In this document: piece by piece, positions 24,378 through 32,805 of the stretch
Layout: each line of letters opens with the position of its first letter
Numbering within the stretch: the first letter of the stretch is position 1
Assembly (NCBI GenBank): GCA_937920635.1
Contig: CAKZUE010000089.1
Coordinates: 1-37,826 of the forward strand
Length of the DNA: 37,826 nt
Direction: 5' to 3'
Source of the DNA: an uncultured Bryobacteraceae bacterium
GTDB taxonomy: Bacteria > Acidobacteriota > Terriglobia > Bryobacterales > Bryobacteraceae
Notes under the pieces: model-generated
What the model was told of the DNA's origin: nothing
What the model saw: only the letters and a program-made list of their open reading frames with translations
Databases searched by the model: none
Translations under genes and position numbers: made by a program

Positions 24378-25058
24378 CTAACGCCGGAGCAGCGGTTCGA
24401 GATGACGGAAGACGAGCTCGGCCACCTTGCGGCAGCCCGCCGCGTTCGGGTGCAGCGCGTCCGGCTGCATCAGCCCGGCGTTCATCGCCACGCCTTCCAG
24501 GAAGAACGGGATCAGCACAGCGCCCCGCTGCCTGGCCAGTTCGCGGAAGATGCGCTCGAAGTCGCGCACGTATTGCGCGCCGTAATTGCGCGGCAGCGTC
24601 ATGCCGGCCAGGATCACCTTTGCGCCCTCGCCCTGGAACGAGTTGATCATCAGATCAAGGTTCGCGCGCGTGCGCTCCAGCGGCAGCCCGCGCAGCCCGT
24701 CGTTGGCCCCCAGCTCGAGAATCACGACCCTGGGTTTCAGCAGCAGCGCGGCGTCGAGCCGGGAGACACCGCCGTCGGTCGTATCGCCGGAAATGCCCAT
24801 GTTGACCACGCGGTAGGAGTAGCCGTGTTCATCGAGCATTCGCTGCAAATGGTCGGGGTAGCTCTCGCCCGGCTCCACTCCGTAGCCCGCGGTCAGGCTG
24901 TCGCCGAAAGCCAGAATCACCGGCCGCGCATCGGCCTTCTCTTCCCCGGCCGCTGCCGGCGCCGGAGAAGCTGGCGGAGCGGGCTGCCGCGCCTCAGGCT
25001 CGGGACGGCCGCAGCCTGCCAGCAGCAGGAGCGCAAAAACCCAACAGCGGCGGGACAT
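24378..25058 (-). CDS. tesA: TesA-like GDSL/SGNH esterase, predicted lipoprotein
   Basis: Predicted 226-residue SGNH hydrolase (arylesterase, acyl-CoA thioesterase I or lysophospholipase type). Catalytic blocks: AFGDSLTAGYG with Ser54, NMGISGDTT with the block-II glycine, ELGANDGLRG with Asn119, and DALHPNAAG with Asp200 and His203. The N-terminus MSRRCWVFALLLLAGCGRP has a lipobox (LAGC, Cys16), followed by a Pro/Ala-rich linker to about 46, so it should be a lipid-anchored periplasmic enzyme rather than the free periplasmic form of E. coli. It diverges from ybbA with 35 bases between starts, the same neighbourhood as in E. coli, which supports a functional link with YbbAP. Confidence 0.9.
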   Translation of the reverse strand: MSRRCWVFALLLLAGCGRPEPEARQPAPPASPAPAAAGEEKADARPVILAFGDSLTAGYGVEPGESYPDHLQRMLDEHGYSYRVVNMGISGDTTDGGVSRLDAALLLKPRVVILELGANDGLRGLPLERTRANLDLMINSFQGEGAKVILAGMTLPRNYGAQYVRDFERIFRELARQRGAVLIPFFLEGVAMNAGLMQPDALHPNAAGCRKVAELVFRHLEPLLRR

Positions 25059-25072
25059 CTCTTGCCATCATA
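25059..25072 (-). promoter_or_regulatory. Putative -10 box of tesA in the 35-base divergent gap
   Basis: On the minus strand TATGAT (25072-25067) lies 8 bases before ATG 25058, so transcription would begin one or two bases ahead of the start codon. No -35 box is convincing; it would fall inside the ybbA start region. No Shine-Dalgarno is present for tesA. Confidence 0.3.
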
Positions 25073-25093
25073 AAGGACAGAGTTGAACGCAGA

Positions 25094-25792
25094 ATGAATG
25101 CCCCTGTTCTTTCCCTCCGCGAGGTCACCAAAACCATCGACACCGGCACGCACCGCGTGGAGATCCTGAAGGGAATCAGCTTCGACATCGCCCGGGGCGA
25201 ATTTGTCGCCGTCATGGGCGCTTCCGGCTCCGGCAAGTCCACGCTGCTGGGCCTCGTCGCCGGGCTCGACACGCCCACTTCTGGATCCATTCAGATCGAG
25301 GGCGAGGAGATCTCGCGGCTTGGCGAAGATGCGCTGGCCGTGCTCCGCGGCCGCAAGATCGGCTTCGTCTTCCAGAGCTACCAGCTCATTCCCACGCTGA
25401 CGGCCGAAGAGAACGTCCTGCTGCCCGCCGAGCTCGCCGGCGAGGATCTCGCGGCGGCGCAGCAGCGGGCGCGGGAGCTGCTGAAGACCGTCGGGCTCGA
25501 AGAGCGCTTCGATCACTATCCTGTGCAACTGTCCGGCGGCGAGCAGCAGCGCGTCGCGCTGGCCCGCGCCTTCATCCGCAAGCCGCCGCTGCTGCTGGCC
25601 GACGAGCCCACCGGCAACCTCGACTCGGTCAATGGCAAGCACGTGCTGGAACTGCTCCTTTCGCTGAACCGCAGCGAAGGCGCCACGCTCGTGCTCGTCA
25701 CCCATGACCGTGAACTGGCCGCCCACGCCACTCGCATCATCACGCTGCGCGACGGGCGGATCCTCAGCGACGAACGGCGGGCCGCGGCATGA
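25094..25792 (+). CDS. ybbA: ABC transporter ATP-binding protein, YbbA/LolD type
   Basis: Predicted 232-residue ATPase of the MacB/LolD class. Walker A is MGASGSGKST at 41-50, the Q-loop FVFQSYQLIP near 91-100, the signature LSGGEQQRVALARAF at 146-160, Walker B LLLADEPTGNLDS at 167-178 and the H-loop LVTHDREL with H204. The fused MacB-type periplasmic part is absent, and the partner permease follows with a 4-base overlap (25789-25792). The gene is divergent from tesA. The order tesA/ybbA-ybbP identifies the YbbAP system, thought to extract or present lipophilic substrates from the inner membrane to TesA. No good ribosome binding site is visible. Confidence 0.92.
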   Translation: MNAPVLSLREVTKTIDTGTHRVEILKGISFDIARGEFVAVMGASGSGKSTLLGLVAGLDTPTSGSIQIEGEEISRLGEDALAVLRGRKIGFVFQSYQLIPTLTAEENVLLPAELAGEDLAAAQQRARELLKTVGLEERFDHYPVQLSGGEQQRVALARAFIRKPPLLLADEPTGNLDSVNGKHVLELLLSLNRSEGATLVLVTHDRELAAHATRIITLRDGRILSDERRAAA

Positions 25793-28344
25793 AATTCTTC
25801 CGCACTCTTGCCTGGCGCATGGCGTGGCGCGAAGCCCGCGCCGCCGCCCCCAAGTTCCTCTTTGTCGTCTTCGGCGTCGCCGCCGGCGTCGGCGCGCTGA
25901 CCGGTGTGCGCGGCTTCTCGGCCGCCTTCCACGAGTCACTGAAAAAGGAAGCCCGCACCCTCATGGCGGCTGACCTGCTCATCCGCCAGTTTGCCGAGCC
26001 CACCGAAGAGCAGGAAAAGGTCATTGCCCGGTGGGAGCAGCGCGGCGCGCGCCTGTCGCGCATCACCGAGACCGTCTCCATGATGGCGGGCGGCCCCGAA
26101 GACCCGCCGGTGCTGGTCAGCGTCAAGGCGGTCGATCCCTCCACTTATCCCTGGTACGGCCAGGTCCGGCTCGAGCCCGAAGCGCCGCTGTCCACAACGC
26201 TGAACGCGGAAACCATCGCCGTCAGCGACGACCTGATGCTGCGGCTGAATCTCGAGCCCGGCTCGCGCGTGCGCCTCGGCGACGCCGAATTCCGCGTCTG
26301 GGGCGTGGTGCGGCTGGAGCCGGACCGCATGACCGGATCGCTCAACGTCGGTCCGCGCGTCATGATCACGCGCGAGGGACTCCAGCGCACGGGCCTGCTG
26401 GTGTTCGGCTCGCGCGCCTCGCAGCGGCTGCTGTGGAAGCTTCCCGCCCAGGGCGTGCGCATCGAAGAGCTGCGCGAATCGATGCGCCAGACCTTCCGCG
26501 AAGCCCTCATCACGGACTACCGCGAGACGCATCCCTTCATCACCCGGGCGCTGGACCGCGCCACCACGTTCCTGAGCCTCGTCTCGATGATCGCCCTTAT
26601 CGTCGGCGCGCTGGGCGTGGCCATGGCCATCCACTCGCACATCCAGCAGCGGCTGGACACGATCGCCATCATGAAGTGCATCGGCGCGCGTTCGGCGCAG
26701 ATCATGCGCATTTACACGTTGCAGGCCGTGCTGCTGGGCCTCGCCGGAGGAATCGCCGGCCTCGCCGTCGGAGCGGCTGTGCAATGGGCCTTCCCGCTGC
26801 TGCTGCGCCGGTATTTTCAGTTCGAAAGCATCGCCTGGAGCGGCGCCTTCGCGCTGGAAGGCATCGGCGCCGGCCTGCTGGTGGCGCTGCTGTTCACCGT
26901 GCCGCCGCTGCTCGCCATCCGCGATGTGAAGCCCGCGCTCATCTTCCGCCGCGAGATGCCGGAGGTGAAGCCGCCGCTGCGGCAGAGGCTGCGCAAGCTG
27001 CTGCCGTCCGCCGCATCGGGAGCGCTGATCCTGGCCGGGCTGGGCGCCATGGCCGCCTGGCTCGCCGGCTCGGTGAAGGTGGGCGCATGGTTCGCGGGCG
27101 GGCTCGCGGCCGCGCTGGCGCTGCTGGGCGGCATCGCCTGGCTGCTGCTGCGCGCGCTCCGCTGGCTGATGGCCCATGCGCCCGTCCGGCTCCCGCTGTG
27201 GCTGCGGCACGGCATGGCCAACCTGTACCGCCCCGGCAATCACGCCGCCAGCATCCTCGTGTCGCTGGGCGTCGGCGTGATGTTCACGCTCACCGTGTAC
27301 CTGGTGCAGAACTCGCTGCTCAAGGAGGTGATGGTGGCCATGCCGAAGGGCGCGCCCAACGTGTTCCTGATCAACATCACGACGCGCGATGTGGAGCCGG
27401 TGCGCGAGTTCCTCGCCTCGCGGAAAGAGATCGAAGGGCGCGCGCAACTGGTTCCCACCGTGGCGGCGCGGCTCGAAAAGGTGAACGGCACGCCGCTCGA
27501 CCAACTGCCCGCTCCGCCGGGCGAAGAGCAGCGCCGGCGGCGCAACTTCACCCGCCAGGTGACGTGGATGGAGCAGATGCCGGAGGATCTGCGCGTTGTC
27601 CGCGGCGCATGGTGGAAGGACGGGCGCGCGGAAGCCCTGCTGAGCGTCGACGAGAACACGGCGAAGCGCTGGGGCATCGAGCCGGGCTCGCTGCTGGAAT
27701 GGAGCGCCGCGGGCCGGCGTTTCGAAGCGCGCGTGGCCGCCATTCACCGCTTTGAGAGCGTCCGCCGCGGCGCCAGCGACGAGTTCGTCTTCACGGAAAA
27801 AGCCCTCGCCGGACTGCCCGTTCAGTATTACGCCACGGCGCGCGTCCGCCCGGAGCAGGTGGCCGTGTTCATGCGCGACAGCTTCCGGCGCTTCCCCTCG
27901 GTCACGGTGATCAACGCCGCCGACGTGGTCAACATCGTGCAGGACGTGGTGGACCAGGTGTCGCTGGTGATCCGCTTCATTGCGGGCTTCGCCATTCTGG
28001 CTGGCGCCATCATTCTGGCGTCCACCGTGGCGGGCACGCGCCTGCGCCGGGTGCGCGAGTCCGCCGTGCTTAAGACGCTCGGCGCGCGCCGCCGCACGCT
28101 GGTGTCGATCTTTTCGGTGGAATTCGCCATTCTGGGCGGCGCGGCGGGCTTTCTGGGAGGCGCGCTCGCCACCGGTTTCGCGCGCCTGCTGATGACGCGG
28201 CTGCTGGATGCGCGCTTTGATCCCGAGTGGCGCGCCAATCTCGTCACCACGCTGCTCACCATGGCCCTGGCCATCGGCGCGGGCTGGCTGGCGTCGCTGC
28301 GCGTGCTCAGCCAGCGCCCGCTGGAAGTGCTGCGCGACGAGTAA
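25789..28344 (+). CDS. ybbP: ABC transporter permease, YbbP/FtsX type
   Basis: Predicted 851-residue permease. The first helix is preceded by WRMAWREARAAAPKFLFVVF; then a long periplasmic region to about residue 250; a first FtsX block of three or four helices starts near FLSLVSMIALIVGALGVAMA; paired helices near residues 415 and 440; then SILVSLGVGVMFTLTVYLVQ; a second large periplasmic region; and the C-terminal FtsX block FIAGFAILAGAIILASTVAG to VSIFSVEFAILGGAAGFLGG. This duplicated-FtsX plan with about ten helices and the length match YbbP. It overlaps ybbA by 4 bases and its stop lies 8 bases from the convergent rlmN stop. Lipid or hydrophobic-compound handling with TesA is inferred from gene order. 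Confidence 0.9.
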   Translation: MKFFRTLAWRMAWREARAAAPKFLFVVFGVAAGVGALTGVRGFSAAFHESLKKEARTLMAADLLIRQFAEPTEEQEKVIARWEQRGARLSRITETVSMMAGGPEDPPVLVSVKAVDPSTYPWYGQVRLEPEAPLSTTLNAETIAVSDDLMLRLNLEPGSRVRLGDAEFRVWGVVRLEPDRMTGSLNVGPRVMITREGLQRTGLLVFGSRASQRLLWKLPAQGVRIEELRESMRQTFREALITDYRETHPFITRALDRATTFLSLVSMIALIVGALGVAMAIHSHIQQRLDTIAIMKCIGARSAQIMRIYTLQAVLLGLAGGIAGLAVGAAVQWAFPLLLRRYFQFESIAWSGAFALEGIGAGLLVALLFTVPPLLAIRDVKPALIFRREMPEVKPPLRQRLRKLLPSAASGALILAGLGAMAAWLAGSVKVGAWFAGGLAAALALLGGIAWLLLRALRWLMAHAPVRLPLWLRHGMANLYRPGNHAASILVSLGVGVMFTLTVYLVQNSLLKEVMVAMPKGAPNVFLINITTRDVEPVREFLASRKEIEGRAQLVPTVAARLEKVNGTPLDQLPAPPGEEQRRRRNFTRQVTWMEQMPEDLRVVRGAWWKDGRAEALLSVDENTAKRWGIEPGSLLEWSAAGRRFEARVAAIHRFESVRRGASDEFVFTEKALAGLPVQYYATARVRPEQVAVFMRDSFRRFPSVTVINAADVVNIVQDVVDQVSLVIRFIAGFAILAGAIILASTVAGTRLRRVRESAVLKTLGARRRTLVSIFSVEFAILGGAAGFLGGALATGFARLLMTRLLDARFDPEWRANLVTTLLTMALAIGAGWLASLRVLSQRPLEVLRDE

Positions 28345-28352
28345 CCGCCCTC

Positions 28353-29399
28353 TTACGATCCCAGCGCCACCAGCCCCGATTCCATCCGCTTCAGTTGCCC
28401 GCAGGCGGCGTAGATGTCCAGCCCGCGCGGCTTGCGGACGAAACACGGAACCGCCCGCTTCACGATGGCCTGGAACGCCGCCACGCGCTCCGGCGCGGGC
28501 GTCTCGAACGGAATGCCCGGCCCGGGGTTCAGGGCGATGAGATTCACCTTGCACCGCAGCGGCGCCAACATTTTGACCACACGGCGGGCGTCGGCGTCGC
28601 TGTCGTTCACGCCACGCAGCAGCACATACTCGAACGTCAGCCTCTCCCACGGGCGCAGCGGGTAGGCGCGGCAGGCTTCGATCAGGTCGCGCAGGTGGTA
28701 CTTGCGCGTGATCGGCATCAGTTCGCGGCGCTGCTCCTCAGTGGAAGCATTCAGTGAAATGGCCAGCCGGGGACGCGGCTCGGCCTGGCCGAGCTCGGCG
28801 ATGCGCGGGATGATGCCGGAGGTGGACACCGTGATCCGCCGCGGGCTGATGGCGAGCCCGCGGGGATCGCACAGCAGGCGCGTCGCTTTCAGCACGGCGG
28901 CCAGGTTCAGCAGCGGCTCGCCCTGCCCCATCATGACGATGTTGATCCGCTTCTCGCGCGCCCACAGGCCGTTGTCCTGCGCCAGGTGCAACACCTGGCC
29001 CACGATCTCGCCCGCCGTGAGGTTCCGCTCCAGCCCCATCAGCGCCGTCAGGCAGAACTTGCAGTCCACCGGGCAGCCGACCTGCGTGGAGATGCAGAGC
29101 GTGTCGCGCGCCTCTTCCGGCATGAAGACCGCTTCGACGGTCTTGCCGTCGGCGAGCTTCAGCAGGTAGCGCCGCGTGCCGTCGCGGCTGTCGAAGCGCG
29201 ACGCCCGCTCCAGATGCCCGGGAAAGCACTCCGCCGCCAGCCGCTCGCGCAGCTTCGCGGGAAATTCCGTGATCTGGGCGAAACCGGCCACCCGCCGCCG
29301 GTAGAGGGCCTCGTAGAGCTGGCGCGCGCGGAACGCCGGCTCGCCCTCCGGCAGCACGCTGCGCAGCTCCTCGGCGTCCATTCCAATCAACGGGATCAC
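28353..29399 (-). CDS. rlmN: Dual-specificity 23S rRNA/tRNA methyltransferase RlmN
   Basis: Predicted 348-residue radical-SAM enzyme that methylates C2 of A2503 in 23S rRNA and A37 in some tRNAs. The cluster motif C109-x3-C113-x2-C116 is in [13 protein letters not shown]. The two mechanistic cysteines are C102 (DTLCIS) and C333 (DIYAACGQL), as in characterised Rlm[11 protein letters not shown] and [11 protein letters not shown] are further family blocks, and the N-terminal helical RNA-binding part ([10 protein letters not shown]) is present. It lies 30 bases downstream of the anion transporter gene on the same strand. Confidence 0.96.
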   Translation of the reverse strand: MIPLIGMDAEELRSVLPEGEPAFRARQLYEALYRRRVAGFAQITEFPAKLRERLAAECFPGHLERASRFDSRDGTRRYLLKLADGKTVEAVFMPEEARDTLCISTQVGCPVDCKFCLTALMGLERNLTAGEIVGQVLHLAQDNGLWAREKRINIVMMGQGEPLLNLAAVLKATRLLCDPRGLAISPRRITVSTSGIIPRIAELGQAEPRPRLAISLNASTEEQRRELMPITRKYHLRDLIEACRAYPLRPWERLTFEYVLLRGVNDSDADARRVVKMLAPLRCKVNLIALNPGPGIPFETPAPERVAAFQAIVKRAVPCFVRKPRGLDIYAACGQLKRMESGLVALGS

Positions 29400-29429
29400 G
29401 GCGCCCTCACCTTCCAGTCTACCGGGGCG

Positions 29430-30638
29430 CTATCGAACCCAGCCCAGCCACAGCGCTCCGGCGGTGATCGACAGCACCGTTACCGGCGCGCCCACTTTGA
29501 AATGCTCGAGGAATCCGATCCGCACCTCCGGCCGCGCCCGCTCCACCACGATCAGGTTGGCCACCGAGCCGACCAGCGTGAAATTGCCGGCCAGCGTCGA
29601 CGACATCGCCAGCACCAGCCAGCTCAGCACCGGATCGGCCAGCTTCACGATCACGGGCTTGAACAGCAGCACGGCGGGCACGTTGCTCACCAGGTTCGAC
29701 GCGGCCGCGGAAAAGAAGCTCAGCACGGCCGGGTTGTCCAGCGGCGTGCCCTCGGCGAAATCCAGCAGCCCGCGCTCCAGCGCCGTCGTCTCGAAGCCGC
29801 GCACGACGATGAACAGCCCGGCGAACATCGCCAGCAGCGGCCAGTCGATGTCGTGATAGACCTTCTCCGGCTTCACGCGCCGCGTGATCAGCAGCACCGC
29901 TCCGGCGACCATCGCCGTCTGCGCCACCGGCCATCCCCGGAAAAAGAACAACACCATGCCCGCCGAGACCGCCACCGCTTTCCACAGCATCGGGCGGTTC
30001 ACCCGGATGCGTCCCACGTCGATCCGCTCGAACCTTCCCGCGCGGAACTCCCCGCGGAACACCACCACCAACGCAACCCACGTGAGCACGAGTGAAAAAG
30101 CCGCCACTGGCGCGAGCGCCGCCGCGAACCGCGGATACGGGATGCCGGACATCGCGCCGATCATCATGTTCTGCGGGTTGCCCGTGATCGTCGCCACGCT
30201 CCCTGCATTGGCCGCCAGCGCCACGGCCAGCAGGTACGGCACCGGATTGCGGCGCAGAGACAGCGTCACCTGCGCCACCAGCGGCGTCAGCACGATGCAC
30301 ATCGTGTCGTTGACGAACAGCGCCGACAGCACGCCCGAGACGGCGACGATTCCTGCCAGCAGCATCTTCGGGCTGTGCGCGTGCTCCACCACGCGCGCCG
30401 CCACCAGCCGGAAAAAGCCAGACAGGTGCAGGTTCGCCACCACGATCATCATTCCCAGCAGCAAAACGATGGTGGTCCAGTCCACCGCCCGCAGCGCCTG
30501 GTCGAACCGCAGCGTGCCGCTGGCCACCATCAGGCTCGCCCCGATAATGGCGGCGCCCGTGCGGTCGATGCGGAGCCCCGGGAAACGGCCGATCGCCAGA
30601 ACCAGATAGGTGGCGGCGAAGATCAGCGTGGCGGCCAC
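29430..30638 (-). CDS. SLC13/ArsB-like anion transporter
   Basis: Predicted 402-residue polytopic membrane protein of the ion-transporter superfamily (CitMHS, DASS/SLC13, ArsB, NhaD). About ten to eleven hydrophobic segments are visible, for example TTIVLLLGMMIVVANLHLSG. The two half-site motifs are VLSALFVNDTMCIVLTPLVA and ANAGSVATITGNPQNMMIGA in the first half, and NLVSNVPAVLLFKPV with TLAGNFTLVGSVANLIVVE in the second, matching the inverted-repeat substrate loops. The substrate may be a dicarboxylate, sulfate, arsenite or sodium/proton; the sequence does not decide. rlmN follows on the same strand, and the M16 peptidase gene diverges upstream. Confidence 0.85.
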   Translation of the reverse strand: MAATLIFAATYLVLAIGRFPGLRIDRTGAAIIGASLMVASGTLRFDQALRAVDWTTIVLLLGMMIVVANLHLSGFFRLVAARVVEHAHSPKMLLAGIVAVSGVLSALFVNDTMCIVLTPLVAQVTLSLRRNPVPYLLAVALAANAGSVATITGNPQNMMIGAMSGIPYPRFAAALAPVAAFSLVLTWVALVVVFRGEFRAGRFERIDVGRIRVNRPMLWKAVAVSAGMVLFFFRGWPVAQTAMVAGAVLLITRRVKPEKVYHDIDWPLLAMFAGLFIVVRGFETTALERGLLDFAEGTPLDNPAVLSFFSAAASNLVSNVPAVLLFKPVIVKLADPVLSWLVLAMSSTLAGNFTLVGSVANLIVVERARPEVRIGFLEHFKVGAPVTVLSITAGALWLGWVR

Positions 30639-30714
30639 AGGATTCTATTATGCGGCCTCCGGCCGCCCTTCGCCGGATGCGACAATGAAAGCGAACCCCC
30701 GCAAGCATTGCCGC

Positions 30715-31998
30715 ATGAGATTTTCCTGCCCTGAGCGAATCATCGAGGTCTCCCGCCTGCCCAACGGCGTCACCGTAATCACCGAGCGCGTGGACTCCGT
30801 CCGCAGCGTTGCCGCCGGCATCTGGGTCGAAGCCGGCTCCCGCTACGAGGCGCCGCAGGAGAGCGGCATCTCGCATTTCATCGAGCACATGCTCTTCCAG
30901 GGCGCTGAAACGCGGTCCGCCCGGGATCTCGCCCGCCAGATGGATGCGCTCGGCGGCGTGAGCGACGCCTACACCGGCCGCGAACTGGTCTGCTACAGCT
31001 TCAAGGTGCTCGACGAAAACCTCCCCGAAGCGCTGGAGCTTCACGCCGACCTCGTGCTGCGCCCGCGCTTCGACGAAGAGGCGATCGAAAAGGAGAAGGG
31101 CGTCATCCTGGAAGAGCTCAAGATGGAGACCGACAACCCGGAGACGTACCTCACCGACGTCTTCGTCCGGCACTTCTGGAAGCGCCACCCGCTCGGCCGG
31201 CCCATCATCGGCTCGAACAAGACCATCCGCTCTTTCACGCGCGATCAGATCCGCGGCTTCCACGAACGTTACTACCGGCCTGAAAACCTGACGCTGGCAG
31301 CCGCGGGGCGGGTGGAGCACGAGCGCTTCCTGGACCTGGCCGGGCGGCTGTTCGGCAGCCTTCCGCCCGGCGGGAGCCGGCCCGAGGCGCGGCCTCCGCA
31401 GCCGGACGCCCCGCTGATCTTCAAGAGCCGCCGCAGCCTCCAGCAGGTCCACCTGTGCCTGGGCGCGCCCGCCGTCACCGCCCGCGACCCGCGCCTCTAT
31501 ACGGCTTTCCTCCTGAACATGATCCTCGGCGCCACCATCAGCTCCCGGCTGTTCCAGAACATCCGCGAGCGCCAGGGGCTGGCCTACTCGATCTTCTCCG
31601 ACATCTCGCAATACCTGGACGCCGGCTGGCTGGGCATCTATGCCGGGGCCTCGCCCGAATCGGCGCGCCGGCTTCTCCATAGCGTCATGGACGAATTGCG
31701 GCGCCTGAAAGAGGAGCCCGTGCCGGAGGAGGAGCTGCGTCACGCCCGGCAATCGGCCAAGAGCGCCATGCTGCTGTCTCTCGATTCAATGGACTCGCGC
31801 ATGTCGAGCCTCGCCCGCCAGTGGCTCACCTACGGCCGTTTCTACAGCCTGGAAGAGGTGGCCGCCGCGGTGGACCGCGTTTCCGCGGCCGACGTGCAGG
31901 CGCTCGCCCGCGAAATGTTCGCTCCCGGCCGGATCGGCCTCGCCATGCTCGGGCGCGTGGAGGAAGCGCGCATCGAACCCGGCGATTTACAGTGTTAG
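30715..31998 (+). CDS. M16-family zinc metallopeptidase
   Basis: Predicted 427-residue M16B-type (processing-peptidase-like) protease. The inverted zinc motif H54-F-I-E57-H58 is in GISHFIEHMLFQGAETRSA; the distal glutamates lie in EKEKGVILEELKMETDNPE near 125-143. The C-terminal half has the inactive-like repeat with LGATISSRLFQNIRERQGLA and YAGASPE, as expected. I use ATG 30715; ATG 30685 is possible and neither has a ribosome binding site. There is no signal peptide in either version, so it is probably cytoplasmic. TATTAT at 30646-30651 is a possible -10 in the gap to the divergent transporter gene. It leads a six-gene same-strand run, and the next start lies 3 bases after its stop. Confidence 0.92.
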   Translation: MRFSCPERIIEVSRLPNGVTVITERVDSVRSVAAGIWVEAGSRYEAPQESGISHFIEHMLFQGAETRSARDLARQMDALGGVSDAYTGRELVCYSFKVLDENLPEALELHADLVLRPRFDEEAIEKEKGVILEELKMETDNPETYLTDVFVRHFWKRHPLGRPIIGSNKTIRSFTRDQIRGFHERYYRPENLTLAAAGRVEHERFLDLAGRLFGSLPPGGSRPEARPPQPDAPLIFKSRRSLQQVHLCLGAPAVTARDPRLYTAFLLNMILGATISSRLFQNIRERQGLAYSIFSDISQYLDAGWLGIYAGASPESARRLLHSVMDELRRLKEEPVPEEELRHARQSAKSAMLLSLDSMDSRMSSLARQWLTYGRFYSLEEVAAAVDRVSAADVQALAREMFAPGRIGLAMLGRVEEARIEPGDLQC

Positions 31999-32001
31999 GT
32001 G

Positions 32002-32793
32002 ATGCCGCCCGCCGCCGGCGCCCTGCTGCTGTGTCTGGCCCTCTCCGCGGCCGCCGCCGATTTCGGCGCGCTGAAGCCCCGGGGCTATGTCAACGACTTC
32101 GCCGGAGTGCTGCGCCCCGAGGCGGCCGATGAACTCAACGAGGCCTGCGCGCGCGTGGAGAAAGCCACGGGAGTTCAGATGGCGCTGGTCATTCTGCCCT
32201 CACTCGAAGGCGAACCGATCGAGGATGTGGCGAACCTGCTCTTCCGCAAATGGGGCGTCGGGCAAAAACAGAACAACGAAGGTTTGTTGTTGCTCGTCTC
32301 TGTCCGCGACCGCCGCACGCGGCTCGAGGTCGGCTACGGGCTGGAGGCGGTGATTCCCGATGGATACGCGGGGTGGATTCTGCGGGAGATGCGGCCCTCT
32401 CTGCGGGCGGGCGATTACCGCGGCGCCCTGCTGGCGGCGGTGGAATCCCTGGGGGCGCGCATCGCTGAAGCGAAGGGCGTCCGGATTCCCGCTGCTGCCG
32501 GAAGCCGCCGCCCCGCCCCTCCGCCGGAAGCCGTTATCCCCTGGTGGCTGGCTGCCGCCGGCGGTCTGGGCTTGCTGCTCTTCATCTCCGCGCTGGCCCG
32601 CGCGCAGCGCGCCGCGCGCGGCCGCCGCTACTATGGCGACATGCCCGCCGCTGTCTGGCTTCCGATGTTCTGGCATGATGCCGGCTTCCCCACGCGCTCC
32701 AGCGGCGGCTTCGGGGGCTTCGATTCCGGCGACAGCTTCGGCGGCTTCGGCGGCGGGGATTCGGGCGGCGGCGGCGCTTCCAGCGACTGGTAG
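32002..32793 (+). CDS. TPM-domain (YgcG-like) membrane protein
   Basis: Predicted 263-residue exported membrane protein. The signal PPAAGALLLCLALSAAAA is followed by the TPM domain (about 25-155): GYVNDFAGVLRPEAADELN, VQMALVILPSLEGE, DVANLLFRKWGVGQKQNNEG and LEVGYGLEAVIPDGYAG. A transmembrane helix follows near 178-199 (WWLAAAGGLGLLLFISAL), and the tail is rich in Gly, Ser and Phe, ending GGGASSDW, the usual end of this family. GTG 31999 adjoining the M16 stop is an equal start candidate. TPM proteins commonly occur beside LemA, as here two genes later. Their molecular role is uncertain (some plant and bacterial members show phosphatase activity). Confidence 0.88.
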   Translation: MPPAAGALLLCLALSAAAADFGALKPRGYVNDFAGVLRPEAADELNEACARVEKATGVQMALVILPSLEGEPIEDVANLLFRKWGVGQKQNNEGLLLLVSVRDRRTRLEVGYGLEAVIPDGYAGWILREMRPSLRAGDYRGALLAAVESLGARIAEAKGVRIPAAAGSRRPAPPPEAVIPWWLAAAGGLGLLLFISALARAQRAARGRRYYGDMPAAVWLPMFWHDAGFPTRSSGGFGGFDSGDSFGGFGGGDSGGGGASSDW

Positions 32794-32805
32794 GACGGTA
32801 CGGCC

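Noticed and set aside
25936-28650. 904-codon minus-strand open frame opposite ybbP
   Set aside because: It is a GC-rich antisense shadow; its translation is low-complexity Arg/Ala/Gly/His with no domain, and the plus strand encodes a clear permease.
29419-31752. 777-codon minus-strand open frame across the transporter and M16 genes
   Set aside because: It runs in another frame of the transporter and antisense to the peptidase; its translation has no family features.
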